Below are positions 37,712-47,054 of a DNA stretch of 64,000 nucleotides, one piece after another; within the stretch, counting starts at the first letter, position 1; each line of letters begins with the position of its first letter. Position numbers and translations under genes: made by a program. The notes beneath the pieces are model-generated. The model worked only from the letters and a program-made list of their open reading frames with translations. It was not told the origin of the DNA and searched no databases. The DNA comes from Verrucomicrobiales bacterium (GTDB taxonomy: Bacteria; Verrucomicrobiota; Verrucomicrobiia; Verrucomicrobiales; DEV007): contig JARGPI010000004.1 in the NCBI GenBank assembly GCA_029213005.1, positions 1-64,000 on the forward strand. Direction: 5' to 3'.

Positions 37712-37894
37712 GTTGTAAAGCGGTTAAAAAGTGTGTGTGGTAACCGTTTAAAGATAGGGACCTACCGGAAATTCGACGAATCCAATTTGGATACGGATTC
37801 ACGCTTTACATGAAGGTGCCCTCTTTTTATTCCGATTTGCCAGTCAAACCGGGCTTAAATTGATAGAGATACGTTCGTTTATCTATTTTTGACT
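37712..37894. promoter_or_regulatory. Divergent intergenic region between two DUF1501 genes
   Basis: This AT-richer 183-base spacer separates cluster B (minus) from the 37895 gene (plus). It contains GAATCC-AATTT-GGATAC-GGATTC, an imperfect palindrome near 37780-37800, which could be an operator. The promoters are not readable with confidence. Confidence 0.3.
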
Positions 37895-39352
37895 ATGAGC
37901 TTGGATTTCCGATCTCCATCCACCCAAAGCGCCATCGCCACCTCGACACGCCGGGCGGCAATCAAAGCGGGATCGATTGGGCTGCTTAGCGGATTCGGCC
38001 TCGATCAGCTCCTCGCTCACGAAGCAGAGAACCCGTCGGGGAAAAGCCCGAAGTCCGTTATCTATATCTTTCTGTCGGGAGGACTATCCCAGATCGACAG
38101 CTTCGATATGAAACCGGATGCGCCGGGCGATATCCGCGGTGATTTCCAACCTATCCCGACTCAAACCCCGGGACTACATATCTGCGAACATCTACCCGAA
38201 CTGGCTAAGCGCAGCAATCAATGGGCGCTGTGCCGCACGCTTTCCCATGGCTCAAACGAACACTCGGACGGCCACTACATCATGCTGACGGGGCGGACCG
38301 ATTTGCCTCCGGGCTTCGATCGCAATAAACCGACCGACAGTGACTGGCCATCCATCGCGGCGCTAACCAGTAAACTCCTGCCGACGACCGGCGCTCTGCC
38401 TCCCTCTCTGGTGCTTCCCGATAAAATCGTCCATCGCACCGGCCGCACCCTTCCCGGACAGTTCGGCGGTCTGCTAGGTCGACAGAATGACCCGTTTTTT
38501 CTCGAAGCTTCGAAATACAATTCCACCGGCTACGGGGCTTACCCTGACTATCACTTTCATCACGCGAAGGGCTTCCAGAAGCGCGACGACCTGAAGTTCC
38601 GCACCTTCAGTCTCGACCTGCCGGACTCCGTTGATTTTGACCGCTTTCAGGATCGACTGGGTTTGCGATCCTTACTCGACAGTCAGCAGGAACATCTGGA
38701 AACCGCCCGGAATGCCGATGGCATCGACCGGTATCGAGACATGGCGGTCCGGCTTTTGTCTGATGATAAAACCAAATCCGCCTTTGATGTCCATGCCGTC
38801 GATCCAAAAATTCAGGACAAATACGGCCGCAATGCCTTTGGCTGGTCTTTATTAATGGCCCGTCAACTTGTCGAAACCGGAGTGCGATTTGTGCAGGTCA
38901 ATTTGGGGAATAACGAGACCTGGGACAACCATCAGGCCATTTTCCCCAACCTCCGGGACTACCTCTTTCCGCCGACCGATCGCGCCGTAGCCGCATTGCT
39001 CGACGACTTAACCGATCGCGGCATGCTCGATGATACCCTTGTTATCCTCGCCAGTGAATTTGGCCGGACCCCGAAAATAACGACACTCTCCAGCGCCAAA
39101 CTGCCGGGGCGCGACCACTGGGGCGCAGTTCAGAGCGTATTACTGGCCGGGGGCGGCGTCCAGGGCGGCGCAGTCCTCGGGGAAACGGACAAAATGGGCG
39201 GTCACCCCGTATCCGACAGCCGCCGCGCCGAAGATCTCGCCGCAACCGTCTACGAAACCCTCGGCATTCCGCGTGAGACACATTGGACCGACGTTTCCGG
39301 GCGACCCATGCCGCTTTATCAGGGCGAACCGCTCAGCGAACTGTTTTCCTAG
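37895..39352 (+). CDS. DUF1501 family exported protein
   Basis: A TTG lies two codons upstream; the ATG at 37895 is preferred (485 residues). The twin-arginine-like segment is TRRAAIKAGSIGLLSGFGLD. Core motifs are VIYIFLSGGLSQIDSFDMKP, HGSNEHSDGHYIMLTGR and [20 protein letters not shown], ending with GRDHWGAVQSVLLAGGGVQG. In the first motif the usual GGPSH has become GGLSQ, so a His that is often present there is Gln in this copy. There is no adjacent DUF1549 gene on the same strand; it is followed by a DUF1552-DUF1592 pair, so it may be a stand-alone or partner-sharing copy. Confidence 0.87.
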   Translation: MSLDFRSPSTQSAIATSTRRAAIKAGSIGLLSGFGLDQLLAHEAENPSGKSPKSVIYIFLSGGLSQIDSFDMKPDAPGDIRGDFQPIPTQTPGLHICEHLPELAKRSNQWALCRTLSHGSNEHSDGHYIMLTGRTDLPPGFDRNKPTDSDWPSIAALTSKLLPTTGALPPSLVLPDKIVHRTGRTLPGQFGGLLGRQNDPFFLEASKYNSTGYGAYPDYHFHHAKGFQKRDDLKFRTFSLDLPDSVDFDRFQDRLGLRSLLDSQQEHLETARNADGIDRYRDMAVRLLSDDKTKSAFDVHAVDPKIQDKYGRNAFGWSLLMARQLVETGVRFVQVNLGNNETWDNHQAIFPNLRDYLFPPTDRAVAALLDDLTDRGMLDDTLVILASEFGRTPKITTLSSAKLPGRDHWGAVQSVLLAGGGVQGGAVLGETDKMGGHPVSDSRRAEDLAATVYETLGIPRETHWTDVSGRPMPLYQGEPLSELFS

Positions 39353-39448
39353 ACCGGCTTTTTCGATCCCGGCGAAGGCTTTGACACCCGAATTCCCGTA
39401 CTGGAGAAAAAACTTCGGGACACTACTCTGGTGTGAAGTCAAAATCTC

Positions 39449-40726
39449 ATGAACCGGAATCTCCATATCACAAAAGATCGTCGTCACTTTCTGAAGAGCG
39501 CCGCCGCGATGATAGCCCTCCCCACTCTCGAATCGTTCGGAGCAGTGGAACCGGTCTCATCCGGTCCCCGCAACTTCGTCGGGATTGGTTGTTATCTGGG
39601 ATGGCACCAGAACGCGTTTTTTCCGAAGCAAACCGGTAAGAACTATGAGATCCCGACAACCCTGACCCCTCTCGCTGACTACAAAGAGGACTTCACCGTT
39701 TTCTCCGGACTCGACCACCGCTCTACCAACGGCCACGATTCGTGGAGCAATTTCCTCTGTGGGAACTCCCCGAAAAGCTATTCCGCCGACCAGATGATTG
39801 CCGATCAAATCGGGCAGGACACCCGGTTCCCCTCGATTCAGCTCACCGCCGGAAAAGGCGAAGGCAGTAAAGGAAGCAACAAAGCGATCAGTTTCACCCA
39901 GCAGGGCATCCCCCTCCCCATGATTCAGCGCCCCAGCGTGCTATACAAACAATTGTTTATTACCAAAGCGGATCGCGCCCGGACGGAATACCTGATTCAA
40001 AGTGGACGCAGCTCACTCGATAATGTCGTCGACGATGCCAAACGCCTCCAGAAATCTCTACCCGCTCCCGACCGCAATAAACTCGATGAGTATTTCGATT
40101 CCGTTCGCGCCGTCGAAAAAAGAATGGCCCGTCAGTTAATCGCGCTCAACGACCCCGTCCCAGAGCCCGACTATAAACTGCCGGCCTACGATCCGGTAAC
40201 CCCAAACCTCCAGATGGAAGCGGAGACAATTATGTATGATTTGATGACTCTGGCCATCGAGACCGAATCGACCCGCGTCATCTCATTTCTCCTCGACGGC
40301 CTCGGCCAGGTTTTCTCGATCAACGGACGCCCCCTCGGCTCCGGCTACCACGGTCTCTCCCACCACGGCAACGATCCCGCTATGATCCGGGACCTCGTCG
40401 CTATAGAAACCGCCCACATGCATTGTTTCAGCGGATTCATCAAACAGCTCAAAGAAAAGAAAACCGCCACCGGCAAATCTCTATTGGAAGACACCATCGT
40501 TCTTCTCGGAACGGGAATGGGCGATGCGAGTCGCCACAGCAATCGGAATTTGCCGACTCTGGTTGCCGGAGGAGGTTTCACCCATCAGGGCCACACCGCC
40601 GTTGACCCGACAAAAAGTGATTCCCCGCTTCTCGGCGATCTCTGTATCACAATGATGCAGAAGCTCGGCATGGAAGTCGATCACTTCTCCAATGCGACCC
40701 GCAATCTGAACCAACTCTTTTCGTAA
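39449..40726 (+). CDS. DUF1552 family exported protein
   Basis: The 425-residue protein has a twin-arginine signal (DRRHFLKSAAAMIALPTLES) followed by the DUF1552 pattern: NFVGIGCYLGWHQNAFFP, FTVFSGLDHRSTNGHDSWSN, the SVDQMIADQIGQDTRFPS-like segment, and RNLPTLVAGGGFTHQGH near the end. It shares its size and motif order with 51205-52494. The next gene is a DUF1592 cytochrome, separated by a GTACAGGGTAC palindrome. Export by Tat is likely. The reaction is unknown. Confidence 0.87.
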   Translation: MNRNLHITKDRRHFLKSAAAMIALPTLESFGAVEPVSSGPRNFVGIGCYLGWHQNAFFPKQTGKNYEIPTTLTPLADYKEDFTVFSGLDHRSTNGHDSWSNFLCGNSPKSYSADQMIADQIGQDTRFPSIQLTAGKGEGSKGSNKAISFTQQGIPLPMIQRPSVLYKQLFITKADRARTEYLIQSGRSSLDNVVDDAKRLQKSLPAPDRNKLDEYFDSVRAVEKRMARQLIALNDPVPEPDYKLPAYDPVTPNLQMEAETIMYDLMTLAIETESTRVISFLLDGLGQVFSINGRPLGSGYHGLSHHGNDPAMIRDLVAIETAHMHCFSGFIKQLKEKKTATGKSLLEDTIVLLGTGMGDASRHSNRNLPTLVAGGGFTHQGHTAVDPTKSDSPLLGDLCITMMQKLGMEVDHFSNATRNLNQLFS

Positions 40727-40747
40727 ATGATCTCTTTGCGCCAAAAC

Positions 40748-40782
40748 TGTACCCTGTACAATCACAGACTGTACAGGGTACA
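40748..40782. repeat. GTACAGGGTAC palindromic repeat, 13-bp inverted pair
   Basis: TGTACCCTGTACA (40748-40760) and its complement TGTACAGGGTACA (40770-40782) flank a nine-base loop. The element lies between the DUF1552 stop and the DUF1592 start, 13 bases before the chosen ATG. The hairpin could therefore affect initiation or processing between the paired genes. It is the same family as at 10784, 31217 and 58743. Confidence 0.72.
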
Positions 40783-40795
40783 ATGCCCCGTAGCG

Positions 40796-43444
40796 ATGGT
40801 TTCCAGCCGCCGAAGCAGCACCTCCGGCCATTTCAGACGCTGCGGCTGGAAGCCACCACTTCTATTTCTCATTTTCCTTGCTGCCGCTACAGCAAACGCC
40901 TCAACTCTCATCCCCGAAAAGCCCGCTGCACTACTCAATAAATACTGCCTCGACTGTCACGACTCCGATACTAAAAAAGGCGAAGTCGATCTGGATATCG
41001 AAACCATTGATTGGGCAGCACCTCACGATCTCGACATGTGGGAAAGCGTTCTAAAAGTCAACGTAGAGGGCCTGATGCCTCCACCAAAAAAGCCCCAGCC
41101 CACTGAAGAGGAAAGAGAAATCATCTCAAAATGGCTCGACAAACAACTACTGAATCACACCCCCGTTGGCGGAACTCTGCCGCGACGCTTGAACCAGGCG
41201 GAGTATCAGCGCACCATCCGCACTCTCTTTAGTTTACCATCTTTTGAGTTGCCCCCCGGTTTCCCCGAAGACTCCGAATTCCACGGATTCGACAATGTCG
41301 GCGAAGGTCTGCTCCTTTCCCCGCCCTTGCTCGAAGCCTATTCCAATATGGCCCGGGAAGTCGCCGATTCCATTTACCCTCAGCCAAAACCTCCCGCAAA
41401 ATCGACAAAACGGTCCGCCGGTCCCGAAGATTTAGTCATCAGTTTTTCCGCAGCGACGATCAAAGACGGTGCGATGCGTCTCGCCTCCCGCTGCGAGACG
41501 ATGATGCGTAGCTGCACCTGGCCGAGCCGGATAGAGATTACCGCATCGGGCATCTACCGGGTCACGGTCGAAACCTCTACTTTTAAACCGAAGAATGACG
41601 AGGCGATGATCCTCGAAGTTCGCGCCCGGGACATCATCGCCAGCGACCGGGAGAGAGCACCCAAATTTCCCCTCCTCAAAGAAATACCGGTTACCTCCGA
41701 AACACCGGATTCCGTCACCTTCGAAGCGAAACTATACGAAGGTCAGACCCTGCTCTTTCGCTGGCTCAATGCCGAAATGGATCACGAGGCCAAACCGCTG
41801 TCCACTCAGATGAAAGCCTGGTTCGAAAAAGACCCGCGCTTCCTCGCCGCATGGCAACACGCCGTCTACCCGGCAGGAGTGAAGAAAGGACCACGAACCA
41901 CCCATCTGCGGGGACGCAATGGTTGGGACATCGTCAAGAAACACTGGAACGATCCCGAACTCGACCTCAGCGAGGCAACCATGGATTCCCTGACCACGAC
42001 CAAACTGCTCAGCGTGTTCAACTCCACCCAGGGGACCTTCAACCTCGCCGATGCCCTCTGTCACTATTACTTCGAAAATGGACCTTCCCTCGAAATTCAC
42101 TCGATCGCTGTGGAGGGCCCTCTCGAGATCATAGATGGACCGAAGGAAATTCGCTGTGCCGCACTACAGAAACGACTCGCCGAGTCGGACAAAGGCGACC
42201 TCTCAGTTGAGGACTATGCCCGGCAGATGCTCACCCACTTTCTGCCTCAGGCCTTCCGCCGCCCCGTCGATAAGATGACTGTCGAAAAATACCTCGAAAT
42301 TGCGAGGGAGCACTGGAGCGAAGGCCACACCTTCGAAGAAGGTATGCATCTCCTGATCCGAAACATCCTCATCTCGCCGCGTTTTCTCTATCGGGCCCTC
42401 GACGAAGAGACGATGGATGACTTTGATCTCGCCACTAGACTGTCCTATTTCCTCACCCAGGGCCCGCCCGATGCGACTCTGGTCGACCTCGCGCAACGCA
42501 ATCGCCTGAACCCGTCCTGGGTGCTTCGCCGCGAATCAGAGCGGCTCCTGCCGAAAAAGGCGACTCATCAGTTTATCAAAAGCTTCACCGGTCAGTGGCT
42601 CGACACCGATAAACTCCCTGAAATCATGCCGGATCCGAAATTCAATTTCACCCCCTACTACATCGATCTCGCCCGAAAGGAAATCGAATATAACTTTCTG
42701 GAAATGATCCAGAAAAACCGGCCGATGACAGATTTTATCGACCCGGACTTCACCCATACCTCCCCCCTCTTTGCTAAAAACATCTATGGTTTCGAGGTCG
42801 AGGGGTCCGATCCAAAATCCGGAAAAGCCTATCGCGATTTCAAGCGAATCGAATTGCCCCGGGGCAGTCGCACCGGCGGCCTGCTCGGCCAGTCGGCGAT
42901 CATGATGGCTACAGCCAACGGAGTCGATACCCAGCCCGTGCTCCGCGGGGTCTGGATGCTGGAGAACATCCTCGGCTCCCCTCCTCCGCCGCCCCCGAAA
43001 GACGTCCCCGCCTTAACACCGGACACCCGTGGGTCCACCACCCCGAGAGACCTTCTCGCAGCCCACACACAGGATTCATCCTGTGCCAGTTGCCATGTCA
43101 AAATCGACCCGATCGGCTTTGTCCTCGAGAACTACGACCCGGTAGGACGCTGGCGCGAAAAATGGCCCGACAGCGGCATCCCGATCGACCCAGCCGGAAC
43201 CCTGCCCGATGGCACTGCACTCAAAGACGTTGTCGATTTGAAACACTGGCTGGTTGAAAACATAGATGAGTTTTCTCAATGCCTCGCCGAGAAATTGATA
43301 ATCTATGCCACCGGTCGCGTTCCCAACTATACCGAGAAAAAAGAAATCGAGAAAATCGTCATCGATAACCGGGTTAATGGAACCAACGGGTTTCGCGATT
43401 TGATCGTGGCGTTAATTGATAGCAAAACCTTCCGGACTCACTAG
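40796..43444 (+). CDS. Secreted DUF1587/DUF1592/DUF1588/DUF1585 cytochrome
   Basis: The open frame reaches back to 40727 through the palindromic repeat. The ATG at 40796 is chosen because the next 37 residues form a signal peptide (PPLLFLIFLAAATANAS core). The 882-residue protein has a heme motif CLDCH near 52 with GLMPPPKKPQP, DUF1587 (RRLNQAEYQRTIRTLFSLP), a carbohydrate-binding-like beta region, DUF1592 (DLATRLSYFLTQGPPD), DUF1588 (RTGGLLGQSAIMMATANGVD; CASCHVKIDPIGFVLENYDP with a second CXXCH near 763) and DUF1585 (FSQCLAEKLIIYATGRVPNY). It has the complete, canonical domain order of the family. It pairs with the DUF1552 gene before it. Confidence 0.9.
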   Translation: MVSSRRSSTSGHFRRCGWKPPLLFLIFLAAATANASTLIPEKPAALLNKYCLDCHDSDTKKGEVDLDIETIDWAAPHDLDMWESVLKVNVEGLMPPPKKPQPTEEEREIISKWLDKQLLNHTPVGGTLPRRLNQAEYQRTIRTLFSLPSFELPPGFPEDSEFHGFDNVGEGLLLSPPLLEAYSNMAREVADSIYPQPKPPAKSTKRSAGPEDLVISFSAATIKDGAMRLASRCETMMRSCTWPSRIEITASGIYRVTVETSTFKPKNDEAMILEVRARDIIASDRERAPKFPLLKEIPVTSETPDSVTFEAKLYEGQTLLFRWLNAEMDHEAKPLSTQMKAWFEKDPRFLAAWQHAVYPAGVKKGPRTTHLRGRNGWDIVKKHWNDPELDLSEATMDSLTTTKLLSVFNSTQGTFNLADALCHYYFENGPSLEIHSIAVEGPLEIIDGPKEIRCAALQKRLAESDKGDLSVEDYARQMLTHFLPQAFRRPVDKMTVEKYLEIAREHWSEGHTFEEGMHLLIRNILISPRFLYRALDEETMDDFDLATRLSYFLTQGPPDATLVDLAQRNRLNPSWVLRRESERLLPKKATHQFIKSFTGQWLDTDKLPEIMPDPKFNFTPYYIDLARKEIEYNFLEMIQKNRPMTDFIDPDFTHTSPLFAKNIYGFEVEGSDPKSGKAYRDFKRIELPRGSRTGGLLGQSAIMMATANGVDTQPVLRGVWMLENILGSPPPPPPKDVPALTPDTRGSTTPRDLLAAHTQDSSCASCHVKIDPIGFVLENYDPVGRWREKWPDSGIPIDPAGTLPDGTALKDVVDLKHWLVENIDEFSQCLAEKLIIYATGRVPNYTEKKEIEKIVIDNRVNGTNGFRDLIVALIDSKTFRTH

Positions 43445-43455
43445 AGATTCGAGCT

Positions 43456-44745
43456 ATGACATCCGACAGCGGTTCCAAGTCAATCTTTCTGATCTGGATA
43501 CCATCGTTGATCGGAGTGATCTGCCTGATTACCGTCTGGAATTCCCGCGGCCCTGATTTTTACCAGAGCCCACTGCTTATTGCCGCCTTTATTCCCGGCT
43601 ACCTGCTGATCATCACCCTCGTGATGCTGATCCGCAAACAATGGGCTCTGCTCCGCAGTGCATTCTTGATGGCCGTCGTGACCGGATGCGGCTTTATCGC
43701 AGTGATCCTTTACTCACTCGACGAAGCCATTTCCACCCCCACAGGCAACAAGCTCCCCTCCCGCCTGTCGCTTCCCGAAGGAATCACTCTCGAAAATCCC
43801 GATCCAAAGCCCGCCTCAACCACCCCGGCCTCCGACGCCTTTCAAACCGCCATTTCAACCGCTCTCAGAACCCCGGCATCGGAGTCAGCTTCCTTCACCG
43901 CAGACGTTTCCAATTTTCAATTTCTCGCGCAGAACCATCCCGACGTCTTAATCGACTACCTCTGCGCGAGCCCTGACTGGCGAGTCTTCAGCGAGCGCGG
44001 CTCCCGATACGCAACCCGCAGGTGGAAAACCGACTCCGGCTGGCACTACGTCCGCCACGGTTACTACTCAAATCACGACATCAGTCACGGTTCCGAAGCC
44101 TTCAAGACCCGATTTACCATCGGGCTCGACGGAGTCCCCTGGGTAGGCAATCTCGGTGGTGCCACTAAAGTAAAGAATCGGGAAACCATTCATCCCGGCA
44201 GCCACATCAAAGATGCACTAAACGAAAGCCACTCCGTGATCGAAGTCGGCCCCATGACCATCGAGTGCTACGAGCAAAGCCGGGGAAAAGAGCGACGCAT
44301 CACCAAAGCATCCTTTGCCGTATTCGAGTCCGAACTCCAACCCCTCGCAGCCTCGCCCCATCGAGACACATTTCCCGACCTACTCCCCCCAGGCGCCATT
44401 CTCGAATCCGAACCCGTTTTCAAGCTCCACGGCACCAAAGGAACCTACCGCAGCAAAATCCGCATCAACCCCGGCGCCCCCGGAACCATCTACTTAAAAG
44501 CCTTCGAAATCACCACCGGAAAGCCCTTATCAAAGCGTAAGCTCAAGACCCGAACCACCGAGCGGAGCGGATGGTCATCAGATCCCAGCCAAACCTTCCT
44601 CTCCAACACCACCTTCACCATTTTCGAAGGCCACCCCAATCAACCATACGGAGCCCGCTTCGAAATTTGGTTCCTCCCCGACTCCGGCCAACCGGAACGA
44701 AAATTGCTCGAAAAGCATTTCAAAATCGAGGGCAGCACGCAGTAG
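43456..44745 (+). CDS. Membrane protein with three N-terminal helices and a large C-terminal domain, unassigned
   Basis: I do not recognise this 429-residue protein. It has three membrane helices at about 9-28, 38-59 and 65-88, a Pro/Thr-rich linker (about 100-135), then a mainly beta domain with Trp/His/Tyr-rich stretches (SGWHYVRHGYYSNHDISH, RFTIGLDGVPWVGNLGG). Base composition becomes unusually C-rich from about 43.8 kb on, which produces long spurious frames. The start lies 11 bases behind the DUF1592 stop, so it is probably co-transcribed with the DUF1552-DUF1592 pair and may be a membrane anchor or partner. That is inference from position only. Confidence 0.65.
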   Translation: MTSDSGSKSIFLIWIPSLIGVICLITVWNSRGPDFYQSPLLIAAFIPGYLLIITLVMLIRKQWALLRSAFLMAVVTGCGFIAVILYSLDEAISTPTGNKLPSRLSLPEGITLENPDPKPASTTPASDAFQTAISTALRTPASESASFTADVSNFQFLAQNHPDVLIDYLCASPDWRVFSERGSRYATRRWKTDSGWHYVRHGYYSNHDISHGSEAFKTRFTIGLDGVPWVGNLGGATKVKNRETIHPGSHIKDALNESHSVIEVGPMTIECYEQSRGKERRITKASFAVFESELQPLAASPHRDTFPDLLPPGAILESEPVFKLHGTKGTYRSKIRINPGAPGTIYLKAFEITTGKPLSKRKLKTRTTERSGWSSDPSQTFLSNTTFTIFEGHPNQPYGARFEIWFLPDSGQPERKLLEKHFKIEGSTQ

Positions 44746-44905
44746 GCGACTGTAGGTTTAAAGCAAATTCAAATAATCCCCCCGACTGGCGCGCAATAAT
44801 CGCGATTGCCCCTAGAAAAGTCCACCCGATACAGCTAGATCATCTTTCAGTAAATAAACTAATCCTTCTTCAACTTCCGGAATATTTCAGGCGCTGGCCA
44901 GGTAT

Positions 44906-45808
44906 TTAGTAGACAACTACAGCCGGTCTGGCAAAAACATTCCCGATAACGTCCCCAATCACTTCCATTTGTTTCATCTTCATCGCCGCAGCCTCTGCTC
45001 GTCTTCTCTCGGCTAACTGCTGAGCTTCACGTGCTTCCATAGCTAGTTTGGCTTTGTACGCAGCCACTGATTTCCTTTGATTCACGATGAATTCGTGAGC
45101 TTTTTCAGGGTCGTAATTAAACTCTCGCTGAATCTCCACCGGGAAGTTCACAAAGGAAATCTTTCGACAGCCATTAGTAGCCATTACTACAATCCCATCA
45201 GGTTCCGCACGATGGAAGGTAAACTCCTCCCCTTCATTGGTTTTTATCTTCCTACAATCCTTTCGCTCGGCAATCGTTGCAGCGCTGGTGAGGGCCTCGA
45301 TCGAAGTCCATTGACCATTCAGGTAAATTTCTCCCGCTTCACCACGGGACACGATTCTGAAGATCTTATGACTGATTGGCTCAACCAGTGATTTTCCTTT
45401 AGGAAAACGTATCAAAGCTTCCTGTAGCGCAGTGAAAGAAGACCGAAGCTCTTTGAAATCCCGAGCACTCGTAAAATCCCCACCCAAGTGAGGAATTTCT
45501 ATCCTGTCCCGGAACTGCTTGGGCGACAAGTTGATGAATCGGCCGCTGAAAAGCTCAACCATGTAACCCTTTTGAAGAATCTGGAACGAATTATAAACTT
45601 GGGCAATTACGTCCTTGTCAAGAGCGTTTGGGTCCTCCGCGAAGAAAATAATTCCTTCCGCTCTCGATTCATTTGAATTCGCATTTAAAACGAAACTTGA
45701 AAGTAGAATGACAAATACTTGAAAGAAGAACATCCGTTTCGTAGATATACTCGATTTACGGAACAGATCTGGAATACAGTTTAAGGAATTGAGTTCTTGA
45801 TTTTTCAC
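44906..45808 (-). CDS. Secreted protein of unknown function with C-terminal coiled helix
   Basis: The 300-residue frame has a hydrophobic signal core at about 26-44 (MFFFQVFVILLSSFVLNA). A start at the internal ATG (45733) would make this a standard signal peptide, so the annotated start is uncertain. The mature part has an SH3- or KOW-like beta segment (GYMVELFSGRFINLSPKQF, EGEEFTFHRAEPDGIVV) and a helical Lys/Glu/Ala stretch near 255-285 (KLAMEAREAQQLAERRRAEA). The phrase FNYDPEKAHEF before the coiled helix recalls small hypothetical proteins of planctomycetes and verrucomicrobia. The gene is AT-richer than those around it and is flanked by gene-poor DNA. Confidence 0.6.
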   Translation of the reverse strand: MKNQELNSLNCIPDLFRKSSISTKRMFFFQVFVILLSSFVLNANSNESRAEGIIFFAEDPNALDKDVIAQVYNSFQILQKGYMVELFSGRFINLSPKQFRDRIEIPHLGGDFTSARDFKELRSSFTALQEALIRFPKGKSLVEPISHKIFRIVSRGEAGEIYLNGQWTSIEALTSAATIAERKDCRKIKTNEGEEFTFHRAEPDGIVVMATNGCRKISFVNFPVEIQREFNYDPEKAHEFIVNQRKSVAAYKAKLAMEAREAQQLAERRRAEAAAMKMKQMEVIGDVIGNVFARPAVVVY

Positions 45809-46201
45809 GACTGAAAGATTGGTTTACTGTTTTTTTATAATCTGAATTACACACATTTACGAAAGCACTGGTCTAGAGGCTTGATCGTCTTTATAGATTG
45901 GAGAAGACAGAATCGCCCAACCAGTTCTTCCAGAAACTAAGATTGCAATAATCATGCCAATTCAACAACTCCATTAAACACTGCTTGTCAGGTGATTACG
46001 CAACCAAAGAATTAATTCTTCAAAGTGGGGGATTGTATCAAAATTGGACAGCCTTGTTTGTCTTTCCGACATCAGATTAGATAGTCGAGCATACAGATCT
46101 TGAAAAGAGTAGCCCTGTTTGTTTGATTTCCTATAATAATGGGAGTTTTCGACATCTGCGGAATCTAATGGGAGAGAGGACGCGATATCAATTTTGCGAT
46201 C
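45809..46201. other. AT-rich gene-free stretch
   Basis: About 390 bases without a supported frame on either strand. Composition is AT-rich relative to the rest of the window. I see no repeats, RNA fold or terminator worth naming. It may hold the promoters of the genes on both sides. Confidence 0.35.
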
Positions 46202-46534
46202 GTGAATGCTCGCTACGAGCGGTCCAAAATTGAACCGGATTGTTTTGGTGAAAGAGGGCCAGGAATACTAGATCCGTTACGCGATCCCGAACTCAGTTTT
46301 CTTGGGGGTCCCGAAGTTATCTACTCGCACTCTATGACGGGGAGCCCAGGCACTTGGATTCGATCACTCTGTAAGAACCATCCTGATCAGGTTTGGCTTC
46401 GTGTATTTGAGTTCGCGAAAGACCGTAAAAAACTCAATTTTGATGAGATTGTGAAAGCAGCAGCGCTAGAACGATTAAACTATTTAGGCATCATAGATGC
46501 AACTCGGGGCACAATCGAGCTAAGCAGGGTTTGA
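46202..46534 (+). CDS. Small hypothetical protein or C-terminal gene fragment
   Basis: The 110-residue frame starts at a GTG (46202) and ends at a TGA. It looks protein-like (FLGGPEVIYSHSMTGSPGTW; FAKDRKKLNFDEIVKAAALE). In-frame sequence continues upstream for 11 codons to a stop at 46166 without an ATG, so this may be the surviving C-terminal part of a longer gene. I do not recognise the family. It stands alone in an AT-rich, gene-poor segment, which fits transferred or decaying DNA. Confidence 0.4.
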   Translation: MNARYERSKIEPDCFGERGPGILDPLRDPELSFLGGPEVIYSHSMTGSPGTWIRSLCKNHPDQVWLRVFEFAKDRKKLNFDEIVKAAALERLNYLGIIDATRGTIELSRV

Positions 46535-47054
46535 ACCTACTCCCCACACAACTAAGCATCCGGGTCGGTAGTTAGGACTGCCATGCTTTATAATCACCCT
46601 TAACTTTGCGCTAGGCTTTCACCTTCAGCTTTTGTCCATTGAGGTAGCAAATGTTGATCCATTGCTGTTCTATTGAGCCTTCGCTCGAGGGCACGCCCCG
46701 ATCGCTCAGCCTTTGATTCGTTATTGCTCTTGTCACAATGCTGGTATCACTCAGTCGCCACGGGTGTTTACGGCTCCGACTGGATTTATGCACTTCCGAT
46801 CGTCCGATTCCCGGTTTAAACAGATTGAGACGTCGACATGCGGTCTCTTCCCGACCGTCCGCAACACTCCTTCCAGTGGTAAAGCTAAATTCTCCGATGA
46901 AGCCACTGATTGAAAATATATGGACAGTCTTCAGACCCGACCTTTATGACTAACAGTCACTGAATCTAGCATTTTTATCACCCCCATAGCACATTACGCT
47001 GATTTATGAACGCATAGGAACTACTGATGATGAGCCGGTCTTCTGCCATCGCTA
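46535..47054. other. Gene-free stretch, possible relic on the minus strand
   Basis: No convincing intact gene in 520 bases. A minus-strand frame at 46611-46793 (60 residues, ending SEGSIEQQWINICYLNGQKL then KVKA) has a protein-like tail but no start context, and may be the end of a lost gene. No repeats or RNA structures were found. Confidence 0.3.

Noticed and set aside
40727..40795. Upstream start for the DUF1592 gene at 40727
   Set aside because: It would translate the GTACAGGGTAC palindrome as the N-terminus in front of a normal signal peptide; the ATG at 40796 is better.
42829..43101. 90-codon antisense frame inside the DUF1592 gene
   Set aside because: Lies opposite the conserved DUF1588 region with CASCHVKIDP; shadow frame.
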